From contig JANDLV010000026.1 of NCBI GenBank assembly GCA_024330185.1, positions 1-54,800 on the forward strand: DNA of 54,800 nt, read 5' to 3'. Shown here in pieces: positions 17,879-26,852 of this stretch (within the stretch, counting starts at the first letter, position 1; each line of letters opens with the position of its first letter). The notes beneath the pieces are model-generated. The model worked only from the letters and a program-made list of their open reading frames with translations, had not been told where the DNA came from and did no database searches. The position numbers were made by a program, and so were the translations under genes. The DNA is from Candidatus Siliceabacter maunaloa (GTDB taxonomy: Bacteria; Actinomycetota; Thermoleophilia; Solirubrobacterales; Solirubrobacteraceae).

Positions 17879-18726
17879 GCGGCCTGATGACCATCGCCGG
17901 CTACGCGCTGCGCGAGAGCATCCGCCGCCGCGTGCTGACCGTCGTCTGCGTCCTCACGGCCGTCTTCCTGGGCCTCTACGGGTGGGGCACCAGCGCGGTC
18001 TTCGACGAGGTACGTGACAGCGCCGGCGGGCTGCCGCTGGACGAGCAGGTGCTCACCGGCGCGACGCTGCTTGGCCTGGCCATGTTCGTGACGTTGTTCC
18101 TGGGCGTCGTGCTGGCCGTCTTCCTCACGCTTGGCGCCGTGCGCGGCGACGCCGAGCGCGGGCTGCTGCAGCCCCTCGTGGTGCGCCCCGTCGGTCGGCG
18201 CACGCTGCTGGCAGGGCGCTTCCTGGCCTCGGCCGGTGTGTGCACGGCCTACGTCCTCGTCGTCTACACGACGGCGCTCCTGCTCACCGGGCTCATCGGC
18301 GGCTTCTGGCCCGGCTCGATCGTGACCCCCGCGCTGGCGCTGGCCGGCGCGGTGGCGATCGTCGTCGCCCTGGCCCTGCTGGGCACGACGCTGCTGTCCG
18401 CGACCGCCAACGGCATCGCGATCTTCATGCTCTTCGGCGCCGGGCTGACCGGCGGCCTGCTGGGCCAGATCGGCGCAGCGCTGGACTCCGAGACCCTGGG
18501 CACGATCAGCGAGGTCGTCCTCTGGGCACTGCCCTTCGAGGCCCTCTACCAGGACGCCCTGCACGCCCTGACGGCGGACATCGACGGCGTCACGGGCATC
18601 GCCGTCCAGCTCGGCCCCTTCGGGGGCGCGGCCGACGCGAGCGGTCCCATACTGCTGTGGGCCGTGGTCTACGCCGGGCTCGCAGGCGCCGCGGCGGTGC
18701 GCGTCTTCGCGCGCAGCGACCTCTGA
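17875..18726 (+). CDS. ABC-2 type transporter permease
   Basis: 283 residues with about six hydrophobic segments: VLTVVCVLTAVFLGLYG, LLGLAMFVTLFLGVVLAVF, CTAYVLVVYTTALLLTGLIGG, LALAGAVAIVVALALLGTTLL, GIAIFMLFGAGLTGGLLG and LLWAVVYAGLAGAAAV. The GDAERGLLQPLVVRPVGRRTLLAGR loop after the second segment is typical of NosY/ABC-2 permeases. It forms an exporter with the overlapping ATPase gene. Whether the EAL gene 59 bases downstream belongs to the operon is open. Confidence 0.85.
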   Translation: MSGLMTIAGYALRESIRRRVLTVVCVLTAVFLGLYGWGTSAVFDEVRDSAGGLPLDEQVLTGATLLGLAMFVTLFLGVVLAVFLTLGAVRGDAERGLLQPLVVRPVGRRTLLAGRFLASAGVCTAYVLVVYTTALLLTGLIGGFWPGSIVTPALALAGAVAIVVALALLGTTLLSATANGIAIFMLFGAGLTGGLLGQIGAALDSETLGTISEVVLWALPFEALYQDALHALTADIDGVTGIAVQLGPFGGAADASGPILLWAVVYAGLAGAAAVRVFARSDL

Positions 18727-18785
18727 TCAGCGCTGCTCGGAGCGCAGGGGTGCAGCTCGGGCCCGGGGCGGCCGATAAGAAGACC

Positions 18786-20132
18786 ATGCGGACCCTCCCC
18801 CCCATGCTCGCCCGCCCCCTCAGCGCGAAGCCCGCCCGCCGCGCGCTCGACGCACGGCCCGCGCCCATGACGGCGACGCCCGGGCCAGCGGCGGGTGGGA
18901 GCGAGACGAGCCTGCACGAAGTCCTCGCCGGCGATGGCCTGCGGGCCGTCTTCCAGCCGCTGGTCGAGCTCACGTCGCGTGAGGTCGTCGGCTATGAGGC
19001 GCTCGTGCGGGGGCCCGCCGGCACGGAGCTCGAGCGGCCCGACGCCCTCTTCGCCCGCGCCCGGGCGGACGGCCTCCTGGGCGAGCTCGACTGGGCCTGC
19101 CGCGCGGCGGCGGTGCGCGGCGCGCTGGACGCCCGACTTCCCGTGGGGTTGCGTCTCTTCGTCAACATGGAGCCCGAGGCGCTGGGCGTCCCCTGCCCCG
19201 ATCATCTCCGCGAGCTGTGGACGGACGCGAAGGACCTCGACGTGGTCGTGGAGGTCACGGAGCGGGCGCTGACCTCGCGGCCCGCCGACCTCCTCCACGC
19301 GCTCGAAGCCTTCCGCGAGCTCGGCTGGGCGATCGCGCTCGACGATGTCGGCGCGGACTCCCGCTCCCTCGCCCTGCTCGCCCTCCTGCGTCCCGATGTC
19401 GTCAAGCTCGACCTGCGCCTCATCCAGGCGCGTCCCGACGCGGAGACCGCCGAGATCATCACCGCGGTCAACGCCTACGCCGAGCGCACGGGCGCCTCCG
19501 TGCTGGCCGAGGGCATCGAGAACGAGGAGCACCTCGCCGCCGCTCTCGCCGCCGGCGCCACCCACGGGCAGGGCTGGTTCTTCGGTCCCCCGGCGACGTT
19601 GCCGGCGTCGCTGGAGTCCAACGCGCCCGCGCTGTCGTCCGTCGCGCATCCGGCTCGCGCGGCCGGCACCACGCCGTTCGAGGTCGTCAGCCAGGTGCTG
19701 CCGGCGCGCCGGGGCGCCAAGCCCCTGCTGCTGGCCATGAGCTGGCTGCTCGAGCGACAGGCGCTCGCGCTCGGCGAGACCGCCGTCCTGCTCTCCGCCT
19801 TCCAGACCGCGCAGCGCTTCACGCCCGGGACCCGCGAGCGCTACAGCCACCTCGCAGATCGTGCGGCCTTCGTCGCTGCGCTGGGCAGCGGCCTCGACGG
19901 CGAGCCGGCGCCCGGCGTCCGCGGCGCGACGCTGGCCGACGACGACGCGCTCAAGGACGAGTGGTCGGTCGTCGTCCTCGCGCCGCACTTCGCCGGCGCC
20001 CTGGTGGCGATCGACCTCGGCGACCACGGTCCCGACGACGAGCGCCGCTTCGACTTCGCCCTCACCTACGACCGCGACCTCGTCATCGACGCCGCGAGCT
20101 CGCTCATGGGGCGAGTGCAGCCACTGGCCTGA
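18786..20132 (+). CDS. EAL-domain c-di-GMP phosphodiesterase with C-terminal DICT sensory domain
   Basis: 448 residues. After ~50 flexible residues comes an EAL domain: YEALVRGP (~85), LFVNMEPEAL, VVEVTERAL, ALDDVGADSRSLALL (DDVG instead of the usual DDFG), VKLDLRLIQ and VLAEGIENEEH, so metal ligands and the catalytic Glu remain. Residues ~300-448 fit the DICT domain (FEVVSQVLPARRGAKPLLLAMSWLLE, TRERYSHLADRAAFVAALG, DEWSVVVLAPHFAGALVAIDLGD), a sensory module linked to cyclic-di-GMP and two-component proteins and often tied to light responses. ATG at 18786 is the first plausible start; later in-frame ATGs exist within 30 codons. Confidence 0.85.
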   Translation: MRTLPPMLARPLSAKPARRALDARPAPMTATPGPAAGGSETSLHEVLAGDGLRAVFQPLVELTSREVVGYEALVRGPAGTELERPDALFARARADGLLGELDWACRAAAVRGALDARLPVGLRLFVNMEPEALGVPCPDHLRELWTDAKDLDVVVEVTERALTSRPADLLHALEAFRELGWAIALDDVGADSRSLALLALLRPDVVKLDLRLIQARPDAETAEIITAVNAYAERTGASVLAEGIENEEHLAAALAAGATHGQGWFFGPPATLPASLESNAPALSSVAHPARAAGTTPFEVVSQVLPARRGAKPLLLAMSWLLERQALALGETAVLLSAFQTAQRFTPGTRERYSHLADRAAFVAALGSGLDGEPAPGVRGATLADDDALKDEWSVVVLAPHFAGALVAIDLGDHGPDDERRFDFALTYDRDLVIDAASSLMGRVQPLA

Positions 20133-20153
20133 GCTGCGGCGCGGCGTGGCGCG

Positions 20154-20192
20154 GCGCGGCTAGCGTGGCGCGGCACCGCGCGGCTAGCGTGG
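20154..20192 (+). promoter_or_regulatory. Duplicated 15-bp segment carrying TAGCGT boxes before the YczE-like gene
   Basis: GCGCGGCTAGCGTGG is present at 20154-20168 and 20178-20192. Each copy holds TAGCGT; the second (20185-20190) ends 9 bases before the GTG at 20200 and fits a -10 box. Confidence 0.4.
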
Positions 20193-20199
20193 GCCGCGC

Positions 20200-20841
20200 G
20201 TGTCGGCCGTCTCCTCGCCGCCCCTTCCCCTCGCCCACTCGCGCTGGCGCGCGGGCCCGCGCACGCTCGCGCGGCTCATGGCAGGGCTGTGGCTGTTCGG
20301 CACTGGCGAGGGCCTGCTGGTCGTCTCGGCGCTGGGCGTCTCCCCATGGACGGTGCTCGCCGAGGGGGCCGGGCGGCGGACGGGCATCGGCGTCGGCGCG
20401 GCGACCATCGCCATCTCCTTCGTCGTGCTGGCGCTGTGGATACCCCTGCGCCAGCGCACCGGCCTGGGCACCGTGCTCAATGCCGTGGTCGTCGGCCTGG
20501 CCCTCGCGGCCACCGTGGCGCTGGTGGCCACGCCGGGTGGCCTGGCCGTCCGCCTCCTCCTGGTGGCCGTGGGCATCGCCCTCGTCGCCGTGGGCAGCGG
20601 CCTCTACCTCACCTGCCGCCTGGGCCCCGGCCCCCGCGACGGCCTGATGACCGGCCTGCACCGGCGCACCGGCCGCTCCGTGCGCCTCGTGCGCGTCTGC
20701 CTCGAGCTCACCGTCCTGGGCACCGGCTTCCTGCTGGGCGGCACCGTCGGCCTGGGCACCGTCGCCTTCGCCCTGGGCATCGGCCCGGGCGTACAGGCGG
20801 CCCTCGTCCTCGTGGGCGGCGGGCGCACGGACGATCTCTGA
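20200..20841 (+). CDS. YczE/YitT-like integral membrane protein
   Basis: 213 residues with about five hydrophobic segments and motifs usual in the YczE group: LMAGLWLFGTGEGLLVVSALGVSPWTVL near the N-terminus, GSGLYLTCRLGPGPRDGLMTGLHRRTG in the middle and GTVGLGTVAFALGIGPGVQ at the end. The molecular function of the family is not established. GTG at 20200 starts right after the duplicated -10 segment. Confidence 0.8.
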   Translation: MSAVSSPPLPLAHSRWRAGPRTLARLMAGLWLFGTGEGLLVVSALGVSPWTVLAEGAGRRTGIGVGAATIAISFVVLALWIPLRQRTGLGTVLNAVVVGLALAATVALVATPGGLAVRLLLVAVGIALVAVGSGLYLTCRLGPGPRDGLMTGLHRRTGRSVRLVRVCLELTVLGTGFLLGGTVGLGTVAFALGIGPGVQAALVLVGGGRTDDL

Positions 20842-20870
20842 GCAAAGCCGCGCGTCTTTCGGCACGCGGC

Positions 20871-20886
20871 GTGACACATACGTCAC
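20871..20886. promoter_or_regulatory. Inverted repeat upstream of the AbiEi/DUF559 gene
   Basis: GTGAC (20871-20875) and GTCAC (20882-20886) flank ACATAC; the symmetry extends outward with GCGGC at 20866-20870 and GCCGC at 20889-20893. An operator or small hairpin in the leader of the next gene is possible. Confidence 0.3.
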
Positions 20887-20910
20887 ATGCCGCTGGTGAG
20901 GATGGGGTGC

Positions 20911-21862
20911 GTGAGCGAAGCGTGGACAGTTGACACCGATAATCGAGCACAACTGTCCACGGAAGTCCGTGAGCGGCGGATCGCAGAACTCGCGCGACGC
21001 CAGCATGGCGTGGTGCACCACCGCCAGCTCATCGCGCTGGGGCTGAGCCGGCAGGCGATCCAGCGCCGCGTCGCCGCCCGCCGGCTCCACCCCGTGCATC
21101 GGGGCGTCTACGCCGTCGGCCACAGCCGCCTCACCCTGCGAGGACGTTGGCTTGCCGCGGTGCTGGCCTGCGGCCCCGGCGCGGCCCTGAGCCACCGCGA
21201 CGCCGGCCATCTGCGCAACCTGCGCCACTCGCAGAACGCGCGCATCGAGGTGATGGTGCCGGCCACCGCGCACCCACGGCGCCCGGACCTGCGCGTTCAC
21301 CGCACCACCCTGGCCCCCGAGGACATCACGATCGTCGACGGCGTCCCCGTCACCAGCCTCGCCCGCACGCTCCTCGACCTCGCAGCAATCCTCAAGCCCC
21401 ACCAGCTCGCCCGGACCATCGAGGCCGCCGAGCGCCAGCGCCTCCTGGACTACACACCGCTCCACGCCCTCCTCACCAGCCATCCCCGCCACGCCGGCGC
21501 TCGCAACCTGCGCAGCGCACTGGCCACCTATACCGAAGGCACCATCACCGAGAGCGATTACGAGGCGCTGCTACTGCACCTCTGCGCCATTCACGGCCTG
21601 CCGCGACCGCAGACCAACGCAGTCCTCACGCTCAAGGACGGCACCACGATCCGCCCGGACGCCATGTGGCCCGCCCACCGCCTCGTCGTCGAGGTCGACG
21701 GCGACGACTGGCACGCCCACCGCTCGGCCCGCCGGCGCGACTACGCCCGCGACGCCGACGTCCAGGCGCTGGGCTTCATCGTCGTGCGTCCTGGCCGACG
21801 ACCTCGACCATCGCCCGCACGAGGTCGTCGCGCGGCTGCGGACCTTCCTCAGAGCGGCCTGA
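20911..21862 (+). pseudogene. AbiEi-type/DUF559 protein gene, frameshifted near its end
   Basis: About 317 residues if the frame is corrected. The N-terminus has the AbiEi-like winged helix (HGVVHHRQLIALGLSRQAI, RRLHPVHRGVYAVGH) found in type IV toxin-antitoxin proteins, the C-terminus a DUF559/Vsr-like nuclease core (VEVDGDDWHAHRSARRRDYARD). At about 21788-21790 the frame breaks: the expected tail ADDLDHRPHEVVARLRTFL is read one frame over and ends at TGA 21860-21862, overlapping the aspS 3' end by 14 bases. As sequenced, the frame instead runs ~100 nonsense residues across aspS antisense. GTG 20911 (with GTGAGGATGG before it) or ATG 20887 could be the start. Sequencing error is as likely as true inactivation. 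Confidence 0.75.
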
Positions 21863-23606
21863 GCCCCAGCTCGCGCACCTGCCGCTCGTCCACCGCGGCG
21901 GGAGCGCCCGTCAGCGGGTCCGCCCCGCTGGCCGTCTTGGGGAAGGCGATGACGTCGCGGATCGAGTCGCGGCCCGCGAGCATCGCGACGATGCGATCGA
22001 TGCCCAGGGCGATGCCGCCGTGGGGCGGCGCGCCGTGGCGCAGCGCGTCGAGCAGGAAGCCGAAGCGCCGCTGGGCGTCGTCGGCGTCGATGCCGATCAG
22101 GTCGAGAACCTTCTGCTGCACCTCGGCCTCGTGGATGCGGATCGAGCCGCCGCCCAACTCCACGCCGTCGGCCACGAGGTCGTAGTTGCGCGATCCCAAC
22201 GACCCCGGGTCGTCGAGCGACCCGGTCGGCGCCGTGAAGGGATGGTGCAGCGGGTCCCACCGCTCCTCGCCGGCGTTCCACCCGAACATGGGGAAGTCGA
22301 CGACCCACAGCACGTCGTGGCCCGAGCGCTCGAGGCCCAGGCGCTGCGCGAGCTCCACGCGCAGCCCGCCCAGCGCCTCCAGGGCGACCTGCCGGTCGTC
22401 GGCGGCGAAGAGGAGCAGGTCGCCGGGCTCGCCGCCCGCCGCGGCGATCTGCTGCGGGGTGAAGAACTTGGCGATGGGCGAGCGCCAGCTCGGGGTGGGT
22501 GGGCCGGATTCCACGAACGCCCAGGCGACGGCCTTGCCGCCGTGGCGCTGGACGACCTCGTTGAGCCCGTCGAGCTCACTGCGGGACAGCTCGACGCGCC
22601 CGGCGTTCAGGACGACGACCGCGCCCCCGGAGTCCAGCACCGACTGGAAGACCTTGAACTGCGAGCCGCGCAGCGCGTCGGACACGTCGCGCAGCTCGAG
22701 GCCAAAGCGGCGGTCCGGGCGGTCGGAGCCGTAGCGGGCCAGCGCCTGCGCGTAGGTGACGCGATCCCAGGGCGGCGGGGGCACGTCGAAGCCGCCCACC
22801 TCGAACACGCGCGCCATCAGCCCCTCGACAAGCTCCAGGACGTCGTCCTCCTCGACGAAGGCAAGCTCCACGTCGAGCTGGGTGAACTCGGCCTGGCGGT
22901 CGGCGCGCATGTCCTCGTCGCGGAAGCAGCGGGCGATCTGGAAGTAGCGCTCGTAGCCGCCGATCATCAGGAGCTGCTTGAAGAGCTGGGGCGACTGGGG
23001 CAGCGCGTACCAGGTGCCCGGCTCGCGACGGTTGGGCACGAGGAAGTCGCGCGCGCCCTCGGGCGTCGAGCGCGTGAGGATCGGCGTCTCGATCTCCAGG
23101 AAGTCGTGTTCGCCCAGGTGGCCGCGGATCGTCGCGACGACCTCGTGACGCAGCTCCAGGGCGGTGCGCATCGTCTCGCGGCGCAGGTCGATGGCGCGGT
23201 GGCGCAGGCGGGTCATCTCGTCCAGCGGGCGGTCCTCGTCGACCGGGAACGGAGGGGTCTGGGCCTCGGCCAGCGTGCGCAGCTCGCGCACCGCGATCTC
23301 GATCTCGCCCGTGGACAGGTCGGAGTTGACGTTGCCCGCCTCGCGCGCCACGACCTCGCCGGTGACGCTGACCACGTGCTCGGGGCGCAGCGCCTCGGCC
23401 GCCGCGAAGGTCTCGTCGCCGGGCTGGGGATGGATGACCAGCTGCAGCAGCCCGGAGCGGTCGCGCAGGTCCAGGAAGATCAGCCCGCCGTGGTCGCGGC
23501 GGCGGTGGACCCAGCCGGCCACCGTGACCGTGGCTCCCACCGCGTCGGCGCGCAGGTCGCCGGCCCAGCGGTCGCGGTAGGGATTGGCGCGCGGGGCGCG
23601 CTTCAC
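21849..23606 (-). CDS. aspS: Aspartate-tRNA ligase (bacterial type)
   Basis: 585 residues. An OB-fold anticodon-binding domain (VAGWVHRRRDHGGLIFLDLRDRSG), the class II core with TPEGARDFLVP and QSPQLFKQLLM, motif 2 FRDEDMRADRQAEFTQLDVE, the GAD insertion domain of bacterial AspRS, and motif 3 GIALGIDRIVAMLAG. The tail SIRDVIAFPKTASGADPLTGAP is the usual bacterial ending. It charges tRNA-Asp; whether it also charges tRNA-Asn is not decided by what is visible here. GTG at 23606 is chosen because GGAGG lies 9 bases upstream and the N-terminus aligns there. It follows hisS by 88 bases. Confidence 0.95.
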   Translation of the reverse strand: MKRAPRANPYRDRWAGDLRADAVGATVTVAGWVHRRRDHGGLIFLDLRDRSGLLQLVIHPQPGDETFAAAEALRPEHVVSVTGEVVAREAGNVNSDLSTGEIEIAVRELRTLAEAQTPPFPVDEDRPLDEMTRLRHRAIDLRRETMRTALELRHEVVATIRGHLGEHDFLEIETPILTRSTPEGARDFLVPNRREPGTWYALPQSPQLFKQLLMIGGYERYFQIARCFRDEDMRADRQAEFTQLDVELAFVEEDDVLELVEGLMARVFEVGGFDVPPPPWDRVTYAQALARYGSDRPDRRFGLELRDVSDALRGSQFKVFQSVLDSGGAVVVLNAGRVELSRSELDGLNEVVQRHGGKAVAWAFVESGPPTPSWRSPIAKFFTPQQIAAAGGEPGDLLLFAADDRQVALEALGGLRVELAQRLGLERSGHDVLWVVDFPMFGWNAGEERWDPLHHPFTAPTGSLDDPGSLGSRNYDLVADGVELGGGSIRIHEAEVQQKVLDLIGIDADDAQRRFGFLLDALRHGAPPHGGIALGIDRIVAMLAGRDSIRDVIAFPKTASGADPLTGAPAAVDERQVRELGLRPL

Positions 23607-23694
23607 GCGGTCGCCTCCGGCTGACGAGGCCCCGCGCGGTGGCGCACGCCGCCGCGGCAGGCCCCGGGCGAGCGTCCGACGCGGTCGCGCGCCC

Positions 23695-24963
23695 TCACGC
23701 GCCCAGCCCTCGCTCGCGCAGGATCCTCGCGACGATCGTCTCGGTCTCGACATCGGTCTGCTCTCCGGTGTCCATGTCGCGCAGCGCGCTCGAGGTGTCG
23801 CCCACGACGGCAACGTAGCGAGCGCGGACGCGAGCGGCCTGCTTGAGCTGGCCCTTGAGCGAGCGCCCGGCCAGCTCGAGCTGGGCGTGCATCCGCGCAC
23901 GGCGGCCCTCCGCGGCCACCGCGAAGGCGGCGGTACGGGCGCCATCGCCGCCGTCGACGGCGACGAAGAGGTCGACCTCTGGCGCCGCGACGGGCTGCTC
24001 CCCGGCGGCCAGGAGGATGCGCTCGACCCCCGCCGCCCAGCCCATGCCGGGCGCCTGGCGCCCGCCGAGCTGCTCGACCAGCCCGTCGTAGCGCCCGCCG
24101 CCGCCCACGCCGCTCTGGGCCCCCAGCGCGTCGGAGGTCAGCTCGAAGACGGTGCGCGTGTAGTAGTCCAGCCCGCGCACCAGCGTCGGATCGACCTCGT
24201 AGGGCTGGCCGGCGGCGTCGAGCATCGCGCGCACGGCGGCGAAGTGCTCGGCGTCCTGCGGGCTCAGCGCATCGATCATGCGCGGGGCCTCGCGCATGAC
24301 CTCCCGGGTGCCCGGGTGGTCGCTGTCGAAGGCGCGCAGCGGGTTGAGGTCGATGCGCACGCGGACCTCCTCGGCCAGCTCCTCCTCGTGCGCACGCAGG
24401 TGTGCCACCAGGCGCTCGCGGTAGGCCACGCGGCTGTCGGGCGACCCCAGGGACCCGATGCGCAGGCGCACCTCGCGCACGTCCAGCTCGTCCAGCAGCG
24501 TGGCGAGGAGGAGGATGGACTCGGCGTCCACGGCGGGGTCGTCGGAGCCGATGGCCTCCGCGCCGACCTGCCAGAACTGGCGGTAGCGCCCGGCCTGGGC
24601 GCGCTCGTAGCGGAAGAAGCTGCCCAGGTACCAGAGCTTCACCGGCTGGGGCAGGCGGTGCATGCCGTGCTCGGCGTAGGCGCGGCAGATCGGAGCGGTG
24701 CCCTCGGGACGCAGGGTGAGCGAGCGTCCGCCGCCGTCCTCGAAGGTGTACATCTCCTTCTGGACGATGTCCGTCGAGTCGCCCACGCCCCGCGCGAACA
24801 GCTCCGTGGCCTCGAAGGCGGGCGTCTCGATGCGCCGGTAGCCCGCGCCGCCCAGCACGCGGCGCGCGGCGGACTCGACCGCCTCGCGGCGCTCGCTGTC
24901 GTCGGGCAGCACGTCGAACGTGCCGCGCGGGGCCTGCAGGCGCTCGGCCACTCGGTAGACCAC
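23695..24963 (-). CDS. hisS: Histidine-tRNA ligase
   Basis: 422 residues. Class II motifs: APRGTFDVLPDDSERRE at the N-terminus, TLRPEGTAPICRAYAEHG, the FRYERAQAGRYRQFWQVGAE motif 2, the histidine-specific GLDYYTRTVFEL and GGGGRYDGLVEQLGG, motif 3 GMGWAAGVERI, and a C-terminal anticodon-binding domain. The GTG start at 24963 immediately follows the TGA of the metallo-beta-lactamase gene, so the two are coupled. A second in-frame GTG four codons later is an alternative start. Confidence 0.95.
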   Translation of the reverse strand: MVYRVAERLQAPRGTFDVLPDDSERREAVESAARRVLGGAGYRRIETPAFEATELFARGVGDSTDIVQKEMYTFEDGGGRSLTLRPEGTAPICRAYAEHGMHRLPQPVKLWYLGSFFRYERAQAGRYRQFWQVGAEAIGSDDPAVDAESILLLATLLDELDVREVRLRIGSLGSPDSRVAYRERLVAHLRAHEEELAEEVRVRIDLNPLRAFDSDHPGTREVMREAPRMIDALSPQDAEHFAAVRAMLDAAGQPYEVDPTLVRGLDYYTRTVFELTSDALGAQSGVGGGGRYDGLVEQLGGRQAPGMGWAAGVERILLAAGEQPVAAPEVDLFVAVDGGDGARTAAFAVAAEGRRARMHAQLELAGRSLKGQLKQAARVRARYVAVVGDTSSALRDMDTGEQTDVETETIVARILRERGLGA

Positions 24964-25605
24964 TCAGGCGATCGCGCGCAGGAACGGGTTGGAGGCCCGC
25001 TCGCGGCCCAGCGTCGTGATCCCCATGTGCCCCGGGTACACGGTCGCCTCGTCGGGGAAGCGCTCCAGCAGGGTGGCGATCGAGGCCTCGAGCGTGGGCC
25101 AGTCGCCGCCGGGGAGGTCGGTGCGCCCGACGGAGCCGTCGAAGAGCACGTCGCCGGCGAACAGCGCGTCGTGCTCCGTGGCCGCCCAGGTCACGTGCCC
25201 GGGGCTGTGGCCGGGTGTGAACACCACGTCGAAGGCGATGCCGGCGAGCTCGAGGCTCTCCCCTCCGGCGATGGTGTGGTCGGCGTCGTAGGACTCGTAG
25301 GGCCCGAACCCCGGCCACGGGATGTAGCGCATGATGTCGGCCAGCACCCCCACCTCCATCTCCGGGCACCACACGGGCGCGCCCGTGGCCTTCGCGACGG
25401 GCGCGACCGCGCCGATGTGGTCGAAGTGGGTGTGGGTGAGCAGGATGGCCTCGAGGGTGACCCCGAGGCGATCGAGCTCCCCGAGCAGTCGCTCGGGCTC
25501 CTCCCCCGGGTCGAAGAGCACCGCGCGGTCGCTGCCGGGCAGGCGCGCCAGGTAGGCGTTCTCGGCCAACATCCCGACGGTGAGCTGGTGGACCTCGAGG
25601 CTCAC
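24964..25605 (-). CDS. Metallo-beta-lactamase fold hydrolase, glyoxalase II-like
   Basis: 213 residues. Metal-binding motifs THTHFDHIGA (~60), PGHSPGHVTWA, DVLFDGSVGRTDLPGGDW and YPGHMG are those of glyoxalase II-like hydrolases acting on thioesters such as hydroxyacyl-glutathione or -mycothiol. Actinobacteria use mycothiol, so a mycothiol-linked substrate is a guess. GTG at 25605 overlaps the upstream stop by 4 bases (GTGA). An MBL hydrolase next to hisS recurs in actinobacterial genomes. Confidence 0.85.
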   Translation of the reverse strand: MSLEVHQLTVGMLAENAYLARLPGSDRAVLFDPGEEPERLLGELDRLGVTLEAILLTHTHFDHIGAVAPVAKATGAPVWCPEMEVGVLADIMRYIPWPGFGPYESYDADHTIAGGESLELAGIAFDVVFTPGHSPGHVTWAATEHDALFAGDVLFDGSVGRTDLPGGDWPTLEASIATLLERFPDEATVYPGHMGITTLGRERASNPFLRAIA

Positions 25606-25970
25606 CGCGCCCCTTCCGCCTCGCGCTTGCGCTGGCGACGGCGATAGAGGAACAGGTCGGTGTAGTAGCCCAGGGGCGTGTAGACGAGCATCATCGCCGC
25701 GGCGAGGAGGACCGCCTGGCGAATGGTGTTGTCCATGGCGACGACGAGCAACACGCCGAACATCGCCGTGGCCAGCAGCGCACGGACGAACGCACCGCGC
25801 CAGGTCGGCGGGCGCTGCGCGCGGTCCAGGCGCCGCTGGCGGGCCTCCTGCTTGGCGTCGGCCTTGCTGTCGGCCGCGGTCATCGGCCGCCCGGTACGCC
25901 CGCGCACCTCGACCATGCCGGCTGCGTTGCCGCGGTGCTTGGAACGTCGACGCTTCTTGGTCTGAGCCAT
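25602..25970 (-). CDS. Small conserved membrane protein, function unknown
   Basis: 122 residues: a strongly basic N-terminus (MAQTKKRRRSKHRG), a charged middle, then two adjacent hydrophobic segments (AFVRALLATAMFGVLLVVAM and AVLLAAAMMLVYTPLGYY) and a basic tail RRRQRKREAEG. No family function is known to me. Its stop overlaps the MBL gene start, and a TAGACT box (25982-25987) lies 11 bases before the ATG, so it may have its own promoter within the run. Confidence 0.75.
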   Translation of the reverse strand: MAQTKKRRRSKHRGNAAGMVEVRGRTGRPMTAADSKADAKQEARQRRLDRAQRPPTWRGAFVRALLATAMFGVLLVVAMDNTIRQAVLLAAAMMLVYTPLGYYTDLFLYRRRQRKREAEGAR

Positions 25971-25976
25971 GGGCGG

Positions 25977-26852
25977 CTACGAGTCTAGGGCCTGTTCGAC
26001 CGTCCGACGGTTGCGCACGGGGACGTCGTCGGGAAAGCCGGCGAAGGCCCGCTGGGGCGCCAGGCCGACCAGCTCGCACCCCGCAACACGGGCCCGGGCG
26101 GCGACCGCCGCGACCAGGGCCGCGAGGGGCACGGCCTCGTGGTCCTCGACGTTGCACGAGACCTGCGCGACGTCGTCGCGGGCGGGTAGCAGGAGGCCGA
26201 TCGCGCGCACGCCGGGCAGGCCGTGGGGGCCCCCCTCGCGCAGGTCGGCGGCGATGGTCCTGGCCTGTTCCAGGGTCGCGGGGGGCTCGAGCTCGACGTT
26301 GAAGGCGACGAGCGGCGGACGGGCGGCGACGAGGGTGGCCCCGGCGGTGGGATGGGGGTCCGACGGCCCGAAGTCGGGGCGCAGCTCGCCGTCGGCCAGG
26401 CGCTGCGCGAGACGCTCGAGCCCGTCGCGGCGCAGCTCCGCGCGCGTACGCTCATCCGCGAGCGCGCCGTAGAGGAGCACCGGCAGGCCGAGGCGGCCCA
26501 GCTCGTGGGCAGCCACGAGGGCCTCCGCACAGGCGGCCCCGCGCCGGGCGGTGTCGAGGTGGACGATGGGCACGACGTCGAGGGCGCCGACGTGCGGATG
26601 GCTGCCACGCGGGGTGGTGAGGTCGACGCGTGCGATCGCCTCGCGCGCGCCCGCTACGAGAGCTTGTGCGAGCTCCCCCGGCGCGCCCGCCAGCGTGTAG
26701 ACGCTGCGGTGGTGGTCGGGGTCGGCGTGGACGTCGAGCAGCCGCGCGCCGGTGGAGGCGAACGCCTGGCCGATCGCGTCGATGGTCGCGCGGTCGCGGC
26801 CCTCCGAGACGTTGGGGACGGCAAGCAGCGGCCCGGGAGCGCCGGTGCTCAC
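25977..26852 (-). CDS. Formiminotransferase-family protein (FTCD N-terminal domain-like)
   Basis: 291 residues matching glutamate formiminotransferase: LLAVPNVSEGRD at the start, LDVHADPDHHRSVYTLAG, GSHPHVGALDVVPIVHL (with the catalytic-type His), and LVAFNVELEPPATLEQARTIA. The enzyme transfers a formimino group to tetrahydrofolate in histidine breakdown, or acts as a 5-formyl-THF:glutamate transferase. No other histidine-degradation gene is nearby, so the folate-salvage role may be more likely; this is inference. The GTG start at 26852 overlaps the upstream aminopeptidase stop (GTGA). Confidence 0.85.
   Translation of the reverse strand: MSTGAPGPLLAVPNVSEGRDRATIDAIGQAFASTGARLLDVHADPDHHRSVYTLAGAPGELAQALVAGAREAIARVDLTTPRGSHPHVGALDVVPIVHLDTARRGAACAEALVAAHELGRLGLPVLLYGALADERTRAELRRDGLERLAQRLADGELRPDFGPSDPHPTAGATLVAARPPLVAFNVELEPPATLEQARTIAADLREGGPHGLPGVRAIGLLLPARDDVAQVSCNVEDHEAVPLAALVAAVAARARVAGCELVGLAPQRAFAGFPDDVPVRNRRTVEQALDS

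Noticed and set aside
21849-23624. Long plus-strand frames across aspS and hisS
   Set aside because: Shadows of the synthetase genes: His/Val/Gly-rich composition typical of antisense reading in GC-rich DNA.
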